Origin: Sophora flavescens
Taxonomy: Eukaryota > Streptophyta > Magnoliopsida > Fabales > Fabaceae
DNA: 64,000 nt
Direction of reading: 5' to 3'
Assembly: GCA_030762895.1 (NCBI GenBank)
Contig: CM061063.1
Coordinates: 211,528,667 to 211,592,666 of the forward strand
The translations under genes and the position numbers were made by a program. Under the pieces are notes generated by a model. It saw only the letters and a list, made by a program, of their open reading frames with translations, ran no database searches and was not told the DNA's origin. This document shows positions 22,069 to 33,059 of this stretch, one piece after another. How positions within the stretch are numbered: position 1 is the stretch's first letter; every line of letters begins with the position of its first letter.

Positions 22069-23391
22069 TTCTTAAGCTTGGGATAGGGGTATTTTGCATA
22101 CTTGTGCATTTTGCATGTTGCATTCATATAGGCATAGCTTTGCATGATCACATGTTAGATTACCCCCTTGCTGAGATATGATGCATCCAATTGTGAGAAC
22201 TTAGTGCCAATAAAATTGAGATAGTGAATTGTTGAACCCAATTTGTTATTCTTGTGATAAGGCTACAAATGAAAATTGCTTGAGATAATCCGTGATGGTT
22301 GATAATTAGCATGTGGTTCCGTAGATTTGTGTTCCTCACTGATTTTTGAACTGCTAAAATGTGAGATTTTGAGCCAAAAAGGGGTACTCACTAAATCTAC
22401 CCCATTCCTTGTGATAGAGTGTTATTCCTCTTGGATTGTTTTCTCTAGAACTTGACTTGAAACTGTTTTGAAGCTTAAAAATTTTTGAAAACATTTTTGA
22501 AAATGATTGAGGCACTAGGTATTTTTCCGGCCTTCTGAGCTTTGATTGACTAAATGCTACCCCTTAGTTGCCCAACTTTGAGCCTGAAATAATAAAATAC
22601 TTTTCTTGGTACCTTGAAATATATTGATGAATAATGCTTGATGAGGGACCTTCTAAAGTATTACAAAAAGGGTAAAAAGGGTAGTTAAAAAAAAAGTATG
22701 GGATGAGAAAATCAGAAAAGTGTTTCTCTTGAGCTGAAAATCTCCCCTTCTCCAAATAAAAGAAAAAAAATAAAAGAAAAAGAAATATATATGGAGAAGG
22801 GGATGAAAAAAAGAAAAGTGAGAAATAAAAGAAAAAGAAAGAAAGAAAGGTGGCAAAAGTGAATCGAAACCCAAAAGGGTATTTTAGAAGGTGTCATGAT
22901 TTGTAATGCTTGATATTGTGTTTAGCCTTTTGAAATGTCGTTTTCTTGATTTCCCCACCTAACGATTAATCCCATGACCCCGTTACAACCAAAGTAAAAG
23001 ACCTCTTGATTCTTAATTGTTTTCATTAATAAAGTAGATATTTGGTTAATAGTCAAGCCTATGGTAGAAATCATTCCTTGAGGAAAATGGAGCGAATTGT
23101 CATATATCCCTAAACACTTGAGTAAGGTGAGAAAGAGAGCCAAGCAAATGACAAGCTTGGGGTGATCTTCGGGTGAGAAAGAGTGCCCCAATTAGTGAGA
23201 ACATGAATTTAGGAAACCTAAGCTCTAATTGGACTTGAAATTGATTGTCTCTCGCTGAATTATTTGAAATGTCTGTTACTCGGATTAGTTACTACTCGGG
23301 TTCTTGGTTCACTATCCATGCTTTGATTATTTATCTCTTCAGGCCTTAGTGATTGCTTGAGGACAAGCAATTGAATAAGATTGGGGTGATT
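22069..23391 (+). other. Non-coding 3' internal region of copy 1
   Basis: No credible ORF. A purine-rich stretch (gaaa repeats, 22740-22860) is conserved at 38890-39005 in copy 2. The region ends in gaggacaagcaattgaataag and the polypurine tract. Confidence 0.7.
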
Positions 23392-24953
23392 TGATAGTGT
23401 GATTTCGCATCATATTTCTTGTACATTTTTGCATGCATTTTCATATAGTTTAGGCATGATTAGTTTGATTTTTATTAGTTTTTACCTTGGAACGGGTGAG
23501 GTGGTTTCGTGGTGTTGTTTTGCAGAAATTAAAGAGAAAATGCCCCAGATAAGCCATAATGGAGCCTAGATTAAATTGGAGCTTGAAAAGTGAAGATATT
23601 GGATGATTCCAATTTAATTTGAAATGAAAGTATTTGATGACAATTGACAAAAGTCCAACAGAAATGTAAGAGGCCTAATTGATGGATTTGATGATTTGGA
23701 TATTAATGACTTGCCATAAAAATAGAAGATGAAGATTGGGCAATTAATTCAGAAGATTTGAAGTCATTAAATAATATCAATCACCATATGCAAGGAGGTA
23801 ACGTCAGCATTAATTAGGGGATCAATTCGTGATTGCAACCATCAAATAATAAGTTCAATTGGAAATTGGAGAAGAATTACTCCCTAGACTTGGGCAGCAA
23901 CGTAAATTAAATGCACAAGGGACCCACATGTGAAATCAAAGATACAGATTGAGTAATCAAAGATTGAAATTTTCAATTAATTGCTATATGGATAATGAGC
24001 TCAAACCAAAAATAAAGGGCTGATCCTGTGCATTATATAGAGAGCAGCGCCATCAACACAAGGTGAGGGGGATTCTTCCAGACAGAAAAACATGGACTTT
24101 TACCCTAGGAGCACTTTCACCCTAGGAAGACCTTGGAGGCTGGCAGTTGAGGAGGACTGGAACCCTAGAATCAAAGGAGGTCGACGACTGGGAAAAAGCT
24201 TCCAATGGAGTTTCTTCTTTCCCTTCTTCTTTCCTTTGTCCCTACTGTTTTAGTTTTGGCTTTCTCTATGAGTAGCTAAATCCCTGTTGTTGGGATTAAA
24301 TGTAACCAAACTGAATATTATGTATTTACCATGATTGATTAATCTGTGTTCATGCCTTCGTATTAGTGTTTAATTCCTACGCTTAATGCTTGTTGTGACT
24401 AGCACCCCCATGACTTGATTATCGTTTTGTTATGCAATTGGAAAATTCGTATTAGAACGAGAACTGGAATTAATCCCCTAGTAAACCTTGCATCTAGGAA
24501 TGGAGTTTGGTTTATTAGTAATCGCGTAATCCTTAATCTTAATGCAAATTCATTAATCTAGGCCACCTAAGGAATTAGGGTCTATTAGTGGATTTAGGCT
24601 CTTGCCATCCGAGGAATCGGGGCTTGAGTAATTCCGTGGGATGATTTTAATACTTGAAGCATGAATGGGAGGTATCTAGTCTTGGTATTGCATGAGGCTA
24701 AGGTTTGGTGAAATTTAATCCCAACACCTCTTTCTGCACTCCAAGTGTTTGTTAAAAGTTCCCAAAAAGACAAAAAAAACATTTTATTGCTTTTATTTTT
24801 CTGTTTTGATTTCTCTTGATTGATAGTTTAGCCTAGATAGTTGTCGAAGTTGTGAATTGGTAATTGGCAACTGATCCCTGTGGATACGATAACCGGTCTC
24901 ACCACCGTATTACTTGTACGACTAGGTATACTTGCCTATATTTTAGTCCAACA
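23392..24953 (+). repeat. 3' LTR of copy 1
   Basis: 1562 bp, nearly identical to 18875-20435, with differences mostly single transitions. Confidence 0.93.
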
Positions 24954-24958
24954 ATATT

Positions 24959-25191
24959 CTTAATTGCAAGTTAGGAATATTACCCTTTAAGTTCCTAGGA
25001 ATTTTGGTGGGTGCAAATCCTAGGAAGTCTTCAACTTGGGATCTATTAATCAAAACTTTACAGAGAAGGCTACTTGGGTGGAGGAACAAATTCCTCTCTT
25101 TTGGTGGAAAAGTGATCTTGTTGAATGTGGTGCTTTCAAGCTTGCCGACGTACTATTTGTTGTTTTGGCTTCAACGACTCAAGAGGAGGGG
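24959..25191 (+). pseudogene. L1 LINE ORF2, continuation after the LTR element
   Basis: The sequence encodes LGILPFKFLGI and then KTLQRRLLGWRNKFLSFGG and SLPTYYL, the conserved block after the reverse transcriptase of plant LINEs. It continues the frame broken at 18869. It is cut at 25191 by the minus-strand copia LTR, so the zinc-binding and RNase H parts and the poly(A) tail are missing. Confidence 0.85.
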
Positions 25192-26963
25192 TGAATTGAG
25201 TTTTCTTAGAATATATCCCTCTTAAAAAATTTTCACAAACTTTTCAAATCAGATTTGTGGCCTCAGGATATTTTACAAAATCAATGTAGGGTTTATATAA
25301 AATCTTCAATTGGAAGATGATGAAGATAAGAAAGATTGATTCTTGAGAAAGATAGATTCAGAATAGGTTCGGGTTTAAAACCCAATAATAACAAAATACA
25401 GAAACCGATTAAGCCTTTAAAGATTAAGAACAAGTTATGCAAGTTTCAGATACAAGCATTAACAATCAAGAACGAACTTGCAGGTTTCAGTTTCAGTTTT
25501 AGTTCAGTTTCAACAATCAAGAATGGTTTTGATCTACTCAGTTTTGAACGCATATAACACAGACTTGATTGCAATCAAACTCAGGTTTCAACACAGTTTA
25601 TACAGATCAAGAACAGAAATTATATTAAACTTTAAACATCAAAATTGCAGGTTCTTGAACATAAACAAAAATTAAAGAGTTTGAGTTTAGAGATACCACA
25701 CAACCAGATTTATCCTGATTCAGTCACCACCACTGTGACCTACATCCAGTCCCCACTCCACCTGTGGGTTTTCACACACTAACACAACAAGCTTTAGCCA
25801 GATAGCTTGAAAAACCTTTACACCACAAAGCACTCCTTCACCTCGAGATACCACACTCTTGTGAAGAGCCTCAATGTTCTTCCTTAGGGATACCTCACCC
25901 TAATCACTCAGAGAGACTCCCTCACTCTTTACAATCAAATAAAACGAAAAATTGATTCATAACTCTCAATAGTCAGATAAACAAATTGAAGCACTTATAA
26001 GAATGAAACACTCTTATTCTCAATAAGCTCAAGAAAGATGATGAATGATATATGTATTGTTTTGTGATCGATATCGTTATTCTCTCTGTTATATAAAGTG
26101 TTCCTTTGATCCCTCTTTATATAGAAAACAATTTATAGTCGTTGGGATCAATCAAAACAGATTTGGTTCTGATAACATAATCTGTTTTCTTGATTCTGGT
26201 TCTTGAAATAAGATTCTACATCGGTTCTTAGCATTCGCGTCCATCTTGAAAATAAGCGCGTCCATCTAGCCATTTTGAATTAAGATTTTACATCGGACGA
26301 GCTAGTAGATGAGCTCCATATGCCATGTCATTGGACGGAGCTTCTCATTAAGGACTTAGCAAGTCCAACGACTTGTGTGGATGAACGCTTCTATCACTTT
26401 AGTGGACGAGCGCTTCTGTCACTTTAGTGGACGAGCGCTTGTATCACTCTAGTGGACGAGCACTTCTGTCACTTTAGTGGACGAGCACTTCTGTCACTTT
26501 AGTGGATGAGTGCTTATATCACTTTAGTGGACGAGCACTTCTGCCACTTCAGTGGACCAGCGCTTCTTATGAAATCTTATTTCCAAAAATCATTTTCATT
26601 AACGTAAAATTATTCCTTTTAATGCAGGTTATGAAAATTGATTTTCTTCACACATCTTTTTGGTTGAGCTATTTTGTGACTAAGAGATTTCTTTCTCTTA
26701 CAAATCATCCAAGACTTAAATCTAAAATTCTCCGTTAAGCTTTTGTCTTGATGATTCCTTGATCTTTGTCTTTGCTCTTTGATTCCTCCATGTTGCTCTT
26801 TTGATTTCTTCAAGTTCTTCCTTGAATGATTTCCTTAAATTTGCTTAATGAACTTGTTGATCACTGCTTGATACCTGTCTTTGCAATTTGACACTAAAAC
26901 ACTTGCATATATATTAAGTTGTATTTGTCATATATCAAAATCTCTAAGTCATTGAATCTAACA
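25192..26963 (-). repeat. 3' LTR of the minus-strand copia
   Basis: Plus-strand edges are TGAATTGAG and GAATCTAACA; the minus-strand start is TGTTAGATTC. A polypurine tract (minus strand, AAAAAAAGGGGAGTT) adjoins at 26964-26978. It belongs to the family of the LTRs at 1832-3069 and 41817. Confidence 0.8.
26375..26570. repeat. LTR minisatellite, ~30-bp units
   Basis: About six copies of a unit containing ctttagtggacgagc and acttctgtca. The unit is related to the one in the plus-strand copia LTR (42125-42560), read on the other strand. Confidence 0.85.
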
Positions 26964-27520
26964 AACTCCCCTTTTTTTATTATAACAAATCTTCTAACAA
27001 ATTATAAGATCAGAGTATAAGTATAGCAGAAGCTAAGTGTTTTTGACAGATTTATATCATGGTATCAGAGCAGAAGTATATCAGAGCAAAAAAAATATTA
27101 TCAGAGCAGAATTTGATTTACTCCCCATTAATCATGTAAGCTTATAAGCTCCCCCTCAACATATGCATGTATACTTTGTTATTATCCCCTTTCTTTATAT
27201 CATACTTTTCCCCCTCTTTTGGCATTATAAAAAAGGTAAATAAAAGAATCATTCAAAGCAATAGAGAAGGTAAGCATTTAAACATTCAAACATAGTATAT
27301 AAAATTGTTCATGATAGAGGGATATGTGTAGGGATATGAAAGTCCACTCCTGGGTTATCTTTGAGTTTATCAGACTAAAAACACAGGGGATCCATTCTTG
27401 ATCAAATCTATTTCTTCTGAAACTCTCTTCTAATCATTCATAGATATACCAAATCAAATCATACAAGAATCAGAGCATATTTACACAAAGATACAGTCAT
27501 ATAAACAGTTTCTTTAGAGA
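26964..27520 (-). other. 3' untranslated part of the minus-strand copia
   Basis: No ORF is supported between the end of RNase H and the LTR. Three tatcagagcag-like words occur near 27062-27110. Confidence 0.5.
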
Positions 27521-27715
27521 TTAGATATATGATTGATCGATTATGACCAATTCTCTTCTAATGAAAAAGAAGTTTTCCTTGTTCAAGGGCTTGGTAAAAA
27601 TATCAGCAAGTTGTTTAGTTGTATCAACATATTCAATCTCAACTTCTCTATTTTGAATATGATCTCTAATGAAATGATGTCTGATTTCTATGTGTTTAGT
27701 TCTATAGTGCATTAT
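27521..27715 (-). pseudogene. Copia RNase H C-terminus
   Basis: The minus strand encodes MHYRTKHIEIRHHFIRDH and TTKQLADIFTKPL, the canonical end of copia polyproteins, followed by a normal stop. It continues the reading frame that the CACTA insertion broke at 33060. Confidence 0.9.
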
Positions 27716-27950
27716 GGGCACTACTAGAAAACTTGAATTTTCAGACGGAATTTTCGGACGGAAATGTTTCCGTATGAAATTTTATGAATATTTCGGACGG
27801 ATTTGAGACGAATGTAATTTTCGATGCGATTCCGTCTCAAATTCGTCTCTATTTTGTCTCAAACTTTCGTGCCAATAACGCGTCAAAATATTTCGCACAG
27901 ATTTCGTACGGATCGGTTTCATATTTTTTTTATCTTGGGTCTTTTCAATC

Positions 27951-28360
27951 ATCCGTATGAAATCTGTCCGAAAATTTGAGACAGATTTCACACGGATTTG
28001 TTATTTTTTATATTTTCTTGATTTATCTTACATCCGTCTGAAATCTGTCCGAAAATTTGAGACAGATTTCACACGGATTTGTTATTTTTTATATTTTTCT
28101 CTATTTATCTTACATCCGTCTGAAATCTGTCCGAAAATTTGAGACATATTTCACACGGATTGTTATTTTTTATATTTTTCTTGATTTATCTTACATCCGT
28201 CTGAAATCTGTCCGAAAATTTGAGACAGATTTCACACGAATCGATTTCATATTTTTTTTTATCTTGGGTCTTTTTAACCATCCGTCTGAAATCTGTCTGA
28301 AAATTTGAGACAGATTTCATACGGATTTATCTTTTTTTATATTTTTCTTGAAAAATATTA
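27951..28360. repeat. Subterminal ~82-bp tandem repeat of the CACTA
   Basis: Five units start near 27951, 28032, 28114, 28195 and 28280. Each contains atccgtctgaaatctgtccg, aaaatttgagacagatttca and a T-rich spacer. Long repetitive ORFs across it are artefacts. Such arrays usually bind the CACTA transposase. Confidence 0.9.
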
Positions 28361-28859
28361 AATAATTTATCTTACAAATATGATTACAATATTTGGATGT
28401 GTATGTTTATTTTGTTATGTCGTTTAGTTTGAGTAATTAAATTACTCTCTTCAAATTATTTTATTGGGTGCGTTAACAATGACTTATTTCAGTGAATGCG
28501 CGCTTACTAGACAATAATTTACGTTATTGTCACTATTATTACCAGTACAGAAAAATGTTTTAAATAATATGATTAAAAGAAAGAATTTTCATATTTTTAT
28601 TCTATTTAATTTTAGATTTGAAAATAAATTGGTTTGACATTAATCGGAGATTAAATGTTGGACCGTTGAGTTTCTTAGTTGATCAATTCAACTATCAATC
28701 CTTATTCTATTTTAATTTTTAAAGTATATATTTATCATTCATCATTTCTAGATCCAATGAGTAATACAATTTCCTTTTTTCTAAACTCAATCTCAACCAC
28801 TTATTTGGTACCTAATCACTAAATACCTGGAAAACAAACAAATAAAACCCAAGTCCCTC

Positions 28860-29350
28860 CCTTCCCCGTACGCAAGCGACAGAGCCCTCCTTCTTCTTTT
28901 TTATTTTCTCTTTCCTTTCTTCTTCTTCTTCTTCTTTTTATTTCTTCTATCTCCTTCTTCCTCACATCTCACTTCCTTCTCCCTCCCTAAACTTCATCTC
29001 CTTCCTCCTTCCGTCCCTAGAACAGCGCGCGACCACCCTCCATGGCCGCGACCACCGCGCCTGTACCACCGGAGCTGCGTGACCACCGCGTCTTGGTTCC
29101 TGCTCTGATCGCCGCTTGCTCGCGTCTGGTCGAGCTCCACTGCGCGAACGCCGTCGTGCGAACGTGGTTTCGCCGTGGTAAGCCGCCGCCTCCATGGTGG
29201 TTTCCACCATGTGAGCTCCTTATTCTTCTTCTTCTTCCCTCAGGTTTATATATCTTAATCTCTCTTTCTCTCTCACTTTTGGTTCATGGTTGAACAGAAC
29301 CACCATCATGACCACAGTCCGCCGCCACGTCAGCCACCACATCATCACCA
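28860..29350 (+). other. GC-rich captured 5' region in the CACTA
   Basis: A pyrimidine-rich leader (28887-29000) is followed by ATG at 29042 and about 80 codons beginning MAATTAPVPPELRD. Base composition is far more GC-rich than the surroundings, as in a plant first exon. I do not recognise the peptide. It may act as the promoter and first exon of the chimeric transcript that includes the downstream exons. Confidence 0.4.
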
Positions 29351-31387
29351 CAAGTCCTCTTCTGCCCTTGGGTGAGTGATTTCTCACCATCCTTTGTACA
29401 TTTGCAAAAACCCCAATTCTCCTCAAACCCTAACCAAGGTTTTGATTTCAGATTTTAATTTATTTGAAATTAATTGGTGTTTTCTTAGATTGGGAGCATG
29501 ATTAAGCGTTCCCTAAATCAATTTCGTATACATGTGAGTTCCTTTTCTGAATTTCAAAGTTTCTTTCTTCTCTTGTCCAAGGGTTTATGATTTGTTTTTC
29601 CAACTCTCTTGTCTGGGTGTTCTAATCCCTTTTTTTGGAACACTTTATGAATTTGAAATGTTGATGTATTCCTTGATCTATTAATCCCACTCAGTTGTGA
29701 TGTTGACTGGTGCATAGAAATCTCAAAGCTACTCTATGCATTTTGATTTTCGGTGTTTGGTCTAATTTCCAGTGTTTATGATCTCATAGGCTTATGTTGT
29801 TGATCGATTTTGTTAGTATTTGCGATTTCTTATCTCATTTGTGATTTAACAATGTTCTACTCTGTGAACTCTTTTTATTTTGATTGTGAAATGTGTATGT
29901 ATGTATAAGTTGTGCCTTGGTTTATGTGCATATTTGACATTATGTGTATAGGCTTCCTTGCTTCATTATGTATTTTGGGGAAGGATTAACATCACATGCA
30001 TGGTTACTGTTGATAAGGTCTATAATGCACACCAAGTGCTTGATAAATTGGCTCAATGAGAATTACTGCTATTTTTATACTTGCTTGTTCATGATTTCAT
30101 TTGGTTTAGGTTGTCATGGTTATGGGTGTTGAGGAATGACCCTATGTGATGCCAACTTATTTATTTTATTAAATTAGTTATGCTTTTAATTTAACTATGT
30201 ATTATTATAATATTGATTAGTTAAATTAGTTAATCTTGTGCTATTACTCTGTTGTGTGTTCTTTAATGAATTTTTTTGCTTATAAAAAAATATTGATTTT
30301 GATCATGATTATTGTACTCCTTTGTCAATTGTTAGACTGAATATAGCTAATTTTTTCTACTTAATATAGTTTATAGCTGTAGGTTAATGTTTGTTCTACT
30401 TTTTCAGTAACTCATTCTCTAAAAAAAGAAGCATTGCGTGTGGGGTAATAGAAGACTGAATTTGTCTTGATATTTTGTTTTCTCTTCTCTTTAACAGGGG
30501 AAGTAGAAACCACTTCATGATGGAAATAAGTATTGCAAGGTAAGCTTATATACAAGATATAATAGTAAATTATCCTTGAAGTATTTCATTGTTCTTAACC
30601 CTGCCCCCTGCAACCTCCTCTTCTTCGGTGCTACCTACAACCCTGAAATGTGAAAAGTTGGACTTTTTGCTTATAATATTGTTGTTATTAGTCATCTCTA
30701 AATAATTACTAAGAAAATTATAATTATGAAGTTCTAAATTTTACTTTTAGCGATGTTATGTACATGGTTCCATTGTATATTATAATTGAGCTAAGGTTGA
30801 GATTTATTTAATACTAATCATTGTGATTCTTTTCAATATTTTGAGAACAATAGGCATTTTTTAAGGGAAATTTCTTCACTGATAGGCAAACAACTATGTA
30901 GCATTTTTTAGCCTCATTGCTCATTGTTTTCATTCTTACCTTTCGGTTTACGAGGAACCTCATCCTCCCCCAAGTTGTATATTATCTCCTTTTCTCTTTA
31001 GTAATATTTCTTCTTTTATAAAGGAAAAAATTATAGGAAATAGTTTAGTTTAAGCATTGCAAAGCTAAAGTATTTCTTTTTTTTTCTTCTTCTTCATAAA
31101 TGACTGTTTTATTTCTTCTTCAATTGCACTTAGTGTAAAGATGTTTGTAGTATTTCAAGTGGAATTGCAAATCTCTTGCCACATATATTGCATGCTTCTA
31201 AGAACAATCCATCCAGTCTATCTGGTGTTTGTTATTTATTTTTAAATTTTTTACATGCTTTGAAAAATAAAAGTAATTGGAGCTTATGAATGGTATATCT
31301 TTTCAGTGTCGCTTTATGATCATTTTCCTTCATTACTTATATCATTAATATTTGAATGTTTGTGTTTTCCCATTTCCTTTGAACCAG
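29351..31387 (+). other. Intron-like interior of the CACTA
   Basis: T-rich sequence without long ORFs, resembling plant introns. A possible short exon ends at 30540 (attgcaag before GTAAGC). Nothing else is recognised. Confidence 0.4.
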
Positions 31388-31453
31388 GTTTTGGCATTAC
31401 CATTGCCACATAGACCACTTTCCCCTGGATTTTACATGCCAATCTATGTTAAG
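31388..31453 (+). pseudogene. Captured Lon protease exon (LON domain start)
   Basis: A 66-base exon between CCAG and GTATG encodes VLALPLPHRPLFPGFYMP and four more residues. This matches, from memory, the first conserved block of the N-terminal LON substrate-binding domain of plant mitochondrial Lon proteases. Only 22 codons are present and no AAA or Ser-Lys protease domain follows. Both splice borders are intact, so it could be included in a chimeric mRNA. Confidence 0.8.
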
Positions 31454-31947
31454 GTATGATGGGTTGTGAAGAATGATGAGTTAAATCTCCTCCTGGGGCA
31501 AACAAATTGTAACACCATCAAGTCCTTGAAGAGCTAGATGTGAGTACATTTGGGTCACTGACACTGAGCTCTTACTTGATGTGGTGCAGACTATATTTTC
31601 CATTTTTTATGCTATAATAAGTTTCAATTTATTGGCCCATACTTTTTTTAGGAAATTTGATTTTATTTTTGTTACTCTTGAGTTAGCATATAAAGAAGTA
31701 TCCATTCTTGACAGGGTTGTGTGTTATATTGCTTTGCTCCCCGTTCATATTCATTAGCATCTTGTGGTGGTAAGTGAATTTTTATGGAAGTAAACTGATG
31801 ATGTGCTTTTTGAATGCTACACTTGCAGTTATATAATCTTTTTGCCCATTTTCAATAACAAAGACTTTGCTTTATTCACATCTTATCCCTGAAAAAATGA
31901 CTTTTATTTAGATGGTACTTTTCTGTTTATTTTATTGGAAAAAACAG

Positions 31948-32018
31948 GAAATCATTGATGCAACATCTTATGTCCCACCACCTCCCTCAGAAGAGCAAAA
32001 GAAGAAAATTGCGAAGAT
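31948..32018 (+). pseudogene. Captured exon, unidentified gene
   Basis: Between ACAG and GTAAG lies a 71-base exon reading EIIDATSYVPPPPSEEQKKK and IAK. I do not recognise the parent gene. The splice borders are good. Confidence 0.5.
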
Positions 32019-32305
32019 GTAAGAACAATTATTTTTTTATTTTCTAATTCTTAAGGTTAATACAACTTCTAATTCTGGGTTCATGTTGCTTGTGGCTTCT
32101 ATTAGATTAGATTAGGTTATTTGCAGAGAAATGAATTCAAACACTCTTCTTACTTCCCGATACTTTTATAATTTTAGCAGTGAAAGTCAGATGGTTCCTA
32201 TAGGAAATTCTTTGATATGTAATGCTTGTATTTTGTTTCTTTCTGATTTCCGATTCAATGTCTACCATTGGGTGACTACTGAAGTTGTGAATGAAACTGA
32301 AAAAG

Positions 32306-32477
32306 AATTTGGGTGATGAGAAGCCTGCAATTGAGGAAGATGTAGCAGATGGAAACAAGGAGAGTCCTGCTAATGAAACTGAAGAAAAAGAGCTCGAGGA
32401 TAAGTGATGATGATGAGATGATGGATGATATGCTAGATGAAGATGAAGAGTTTAGTGATCAAAGTAACAATGAGGAA
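32306..32477 (+). pseudogene. Captured acidic exon, possibly RGGA-like
   Basis: An open stretch encodes NLGDEKPAIEEDVADGNKE and PANETEEKELEDK, then a stop. In the next frame an acidic tail (DDDEMMDDMLDEDEEFSD) runs to a stop near 32478. The first part resembles plant RGGA/HABP4-type RNA-binding proteins from memory, but acidic sequence is easily over-matched. It might also be the end of the gene that gave exon 31948-32018. Confidence 0.35.
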
Positions 32478-33059
32478 TAAATTTATGTCTTTTGATGTTT
32501 GTAATGATATTTTAATGCTTTGAATCTTAATATATCATTCTTGTATTTCAAGATACTTTGTGTTTTTGTTAATTTGAAGCTTGATACTTGTCTAGAGTGG
32601 TACCTTAATAATTATTTTTTATTATATTATATTAGATTTCAAGTCCAGGTACCTAATTTGGTATGCATAATTATTTAAGTTTGGCCCCTTTTTTATTAAC
32701 AAACATTATTTGTTTATCAAAAAATATTATTTAAATATGATTATCTAATCTGTGGGAATTCTGTCCAAAATAATATCATAACATTCGTCTGAAATCCGTC
32801 CAGAATTTGCATGAATGGCAATATTGAATCCGTCTGAAATTAAGCCAATATAACCAAAATTTAGATTTTTTGTGTTTGTCTGAAAGCTGTTCGAAATCTG
32901 TCTGGAACTAATTTCGGACATAATTTTGGATAGAATTTTCAAATTGCAACGTGGCTTTTTCGGACGGGGGATGTTCGTCTGAAATCCATCTGAAATTAAT
33001 TGTCCGTCTAAAATCCGTTCGTGAATCCGTCCGGAAATAACAATTTTCTAGTAGTGGGG

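Larger units (their letters stand above)
18875..24953 (+). mobile_element. Complete non-autonomous LTR retrotransposon (copy 1)
   Basis: The 5' LTR is 18875-20435 and the 3' LTR is 23392-24953. Both start TGATAGTGTG and end CCAACA. The 5-bp duplication ATATT flanks the element (18870-18874 and 24954-24958). The LINE sequence on the two sides reads on once a single ATATT is counted. A tRNA-Asp-type primer site follows the 5' LTR, and a purine tract (aataagattggggtgatt) precedes the 3' LTR. The internal domain is only about 2.96 kb and contains no recognisable gag, protease, integrase or reverse transcriptase; it holds one long ORF of unknown function. I count roughly 25-30 differences between the LTRs, so the insertion is fairly young. 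Confidence 0.92.
27719..33056. mobile_element. CACTA (En/Spm) element carrying host exons
   Basis: The ends are CACTACTAGAAAACTTG and TTTTCTAGTAGTG (inverted). The 3-bp duplication GGG is at 27716-27718 and 33057-33059. Subterminal repeats built on TCCGTCTGAAATC and its variants lie at both ends (27740-28360 and 32750-33040). The 5.3-kb element has no transposase that I can recognise. Its interior, 28.9-32.5 kb, looks like a chimeric spliced gene with GT/AG borders, including one exon from a Lon protease gene. It is a gene-capturing, probably non-autonomous CACTA. Confidence 0.88.

Noticed and set aside
22653..22897. Phe-rich minus-strand ORFs (also 38813-39107)
   Set aside because: They are the reverse translation of the purine-rich non-coding stretch conserved in the LTR element.
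27957..28308. Repetitive ORFs (KSVRKFETDFTRI repeats)
   Set aside because: They are translations of the 82-bp CACTA subterminal repeat, whose spacing happens to keep a frame open.
29220..29426. Minus-strand ORF in the CACTA interior
   Set aside because: It overlaps the more plausible plus-strand first-exon region and shows no recognisable protein features.
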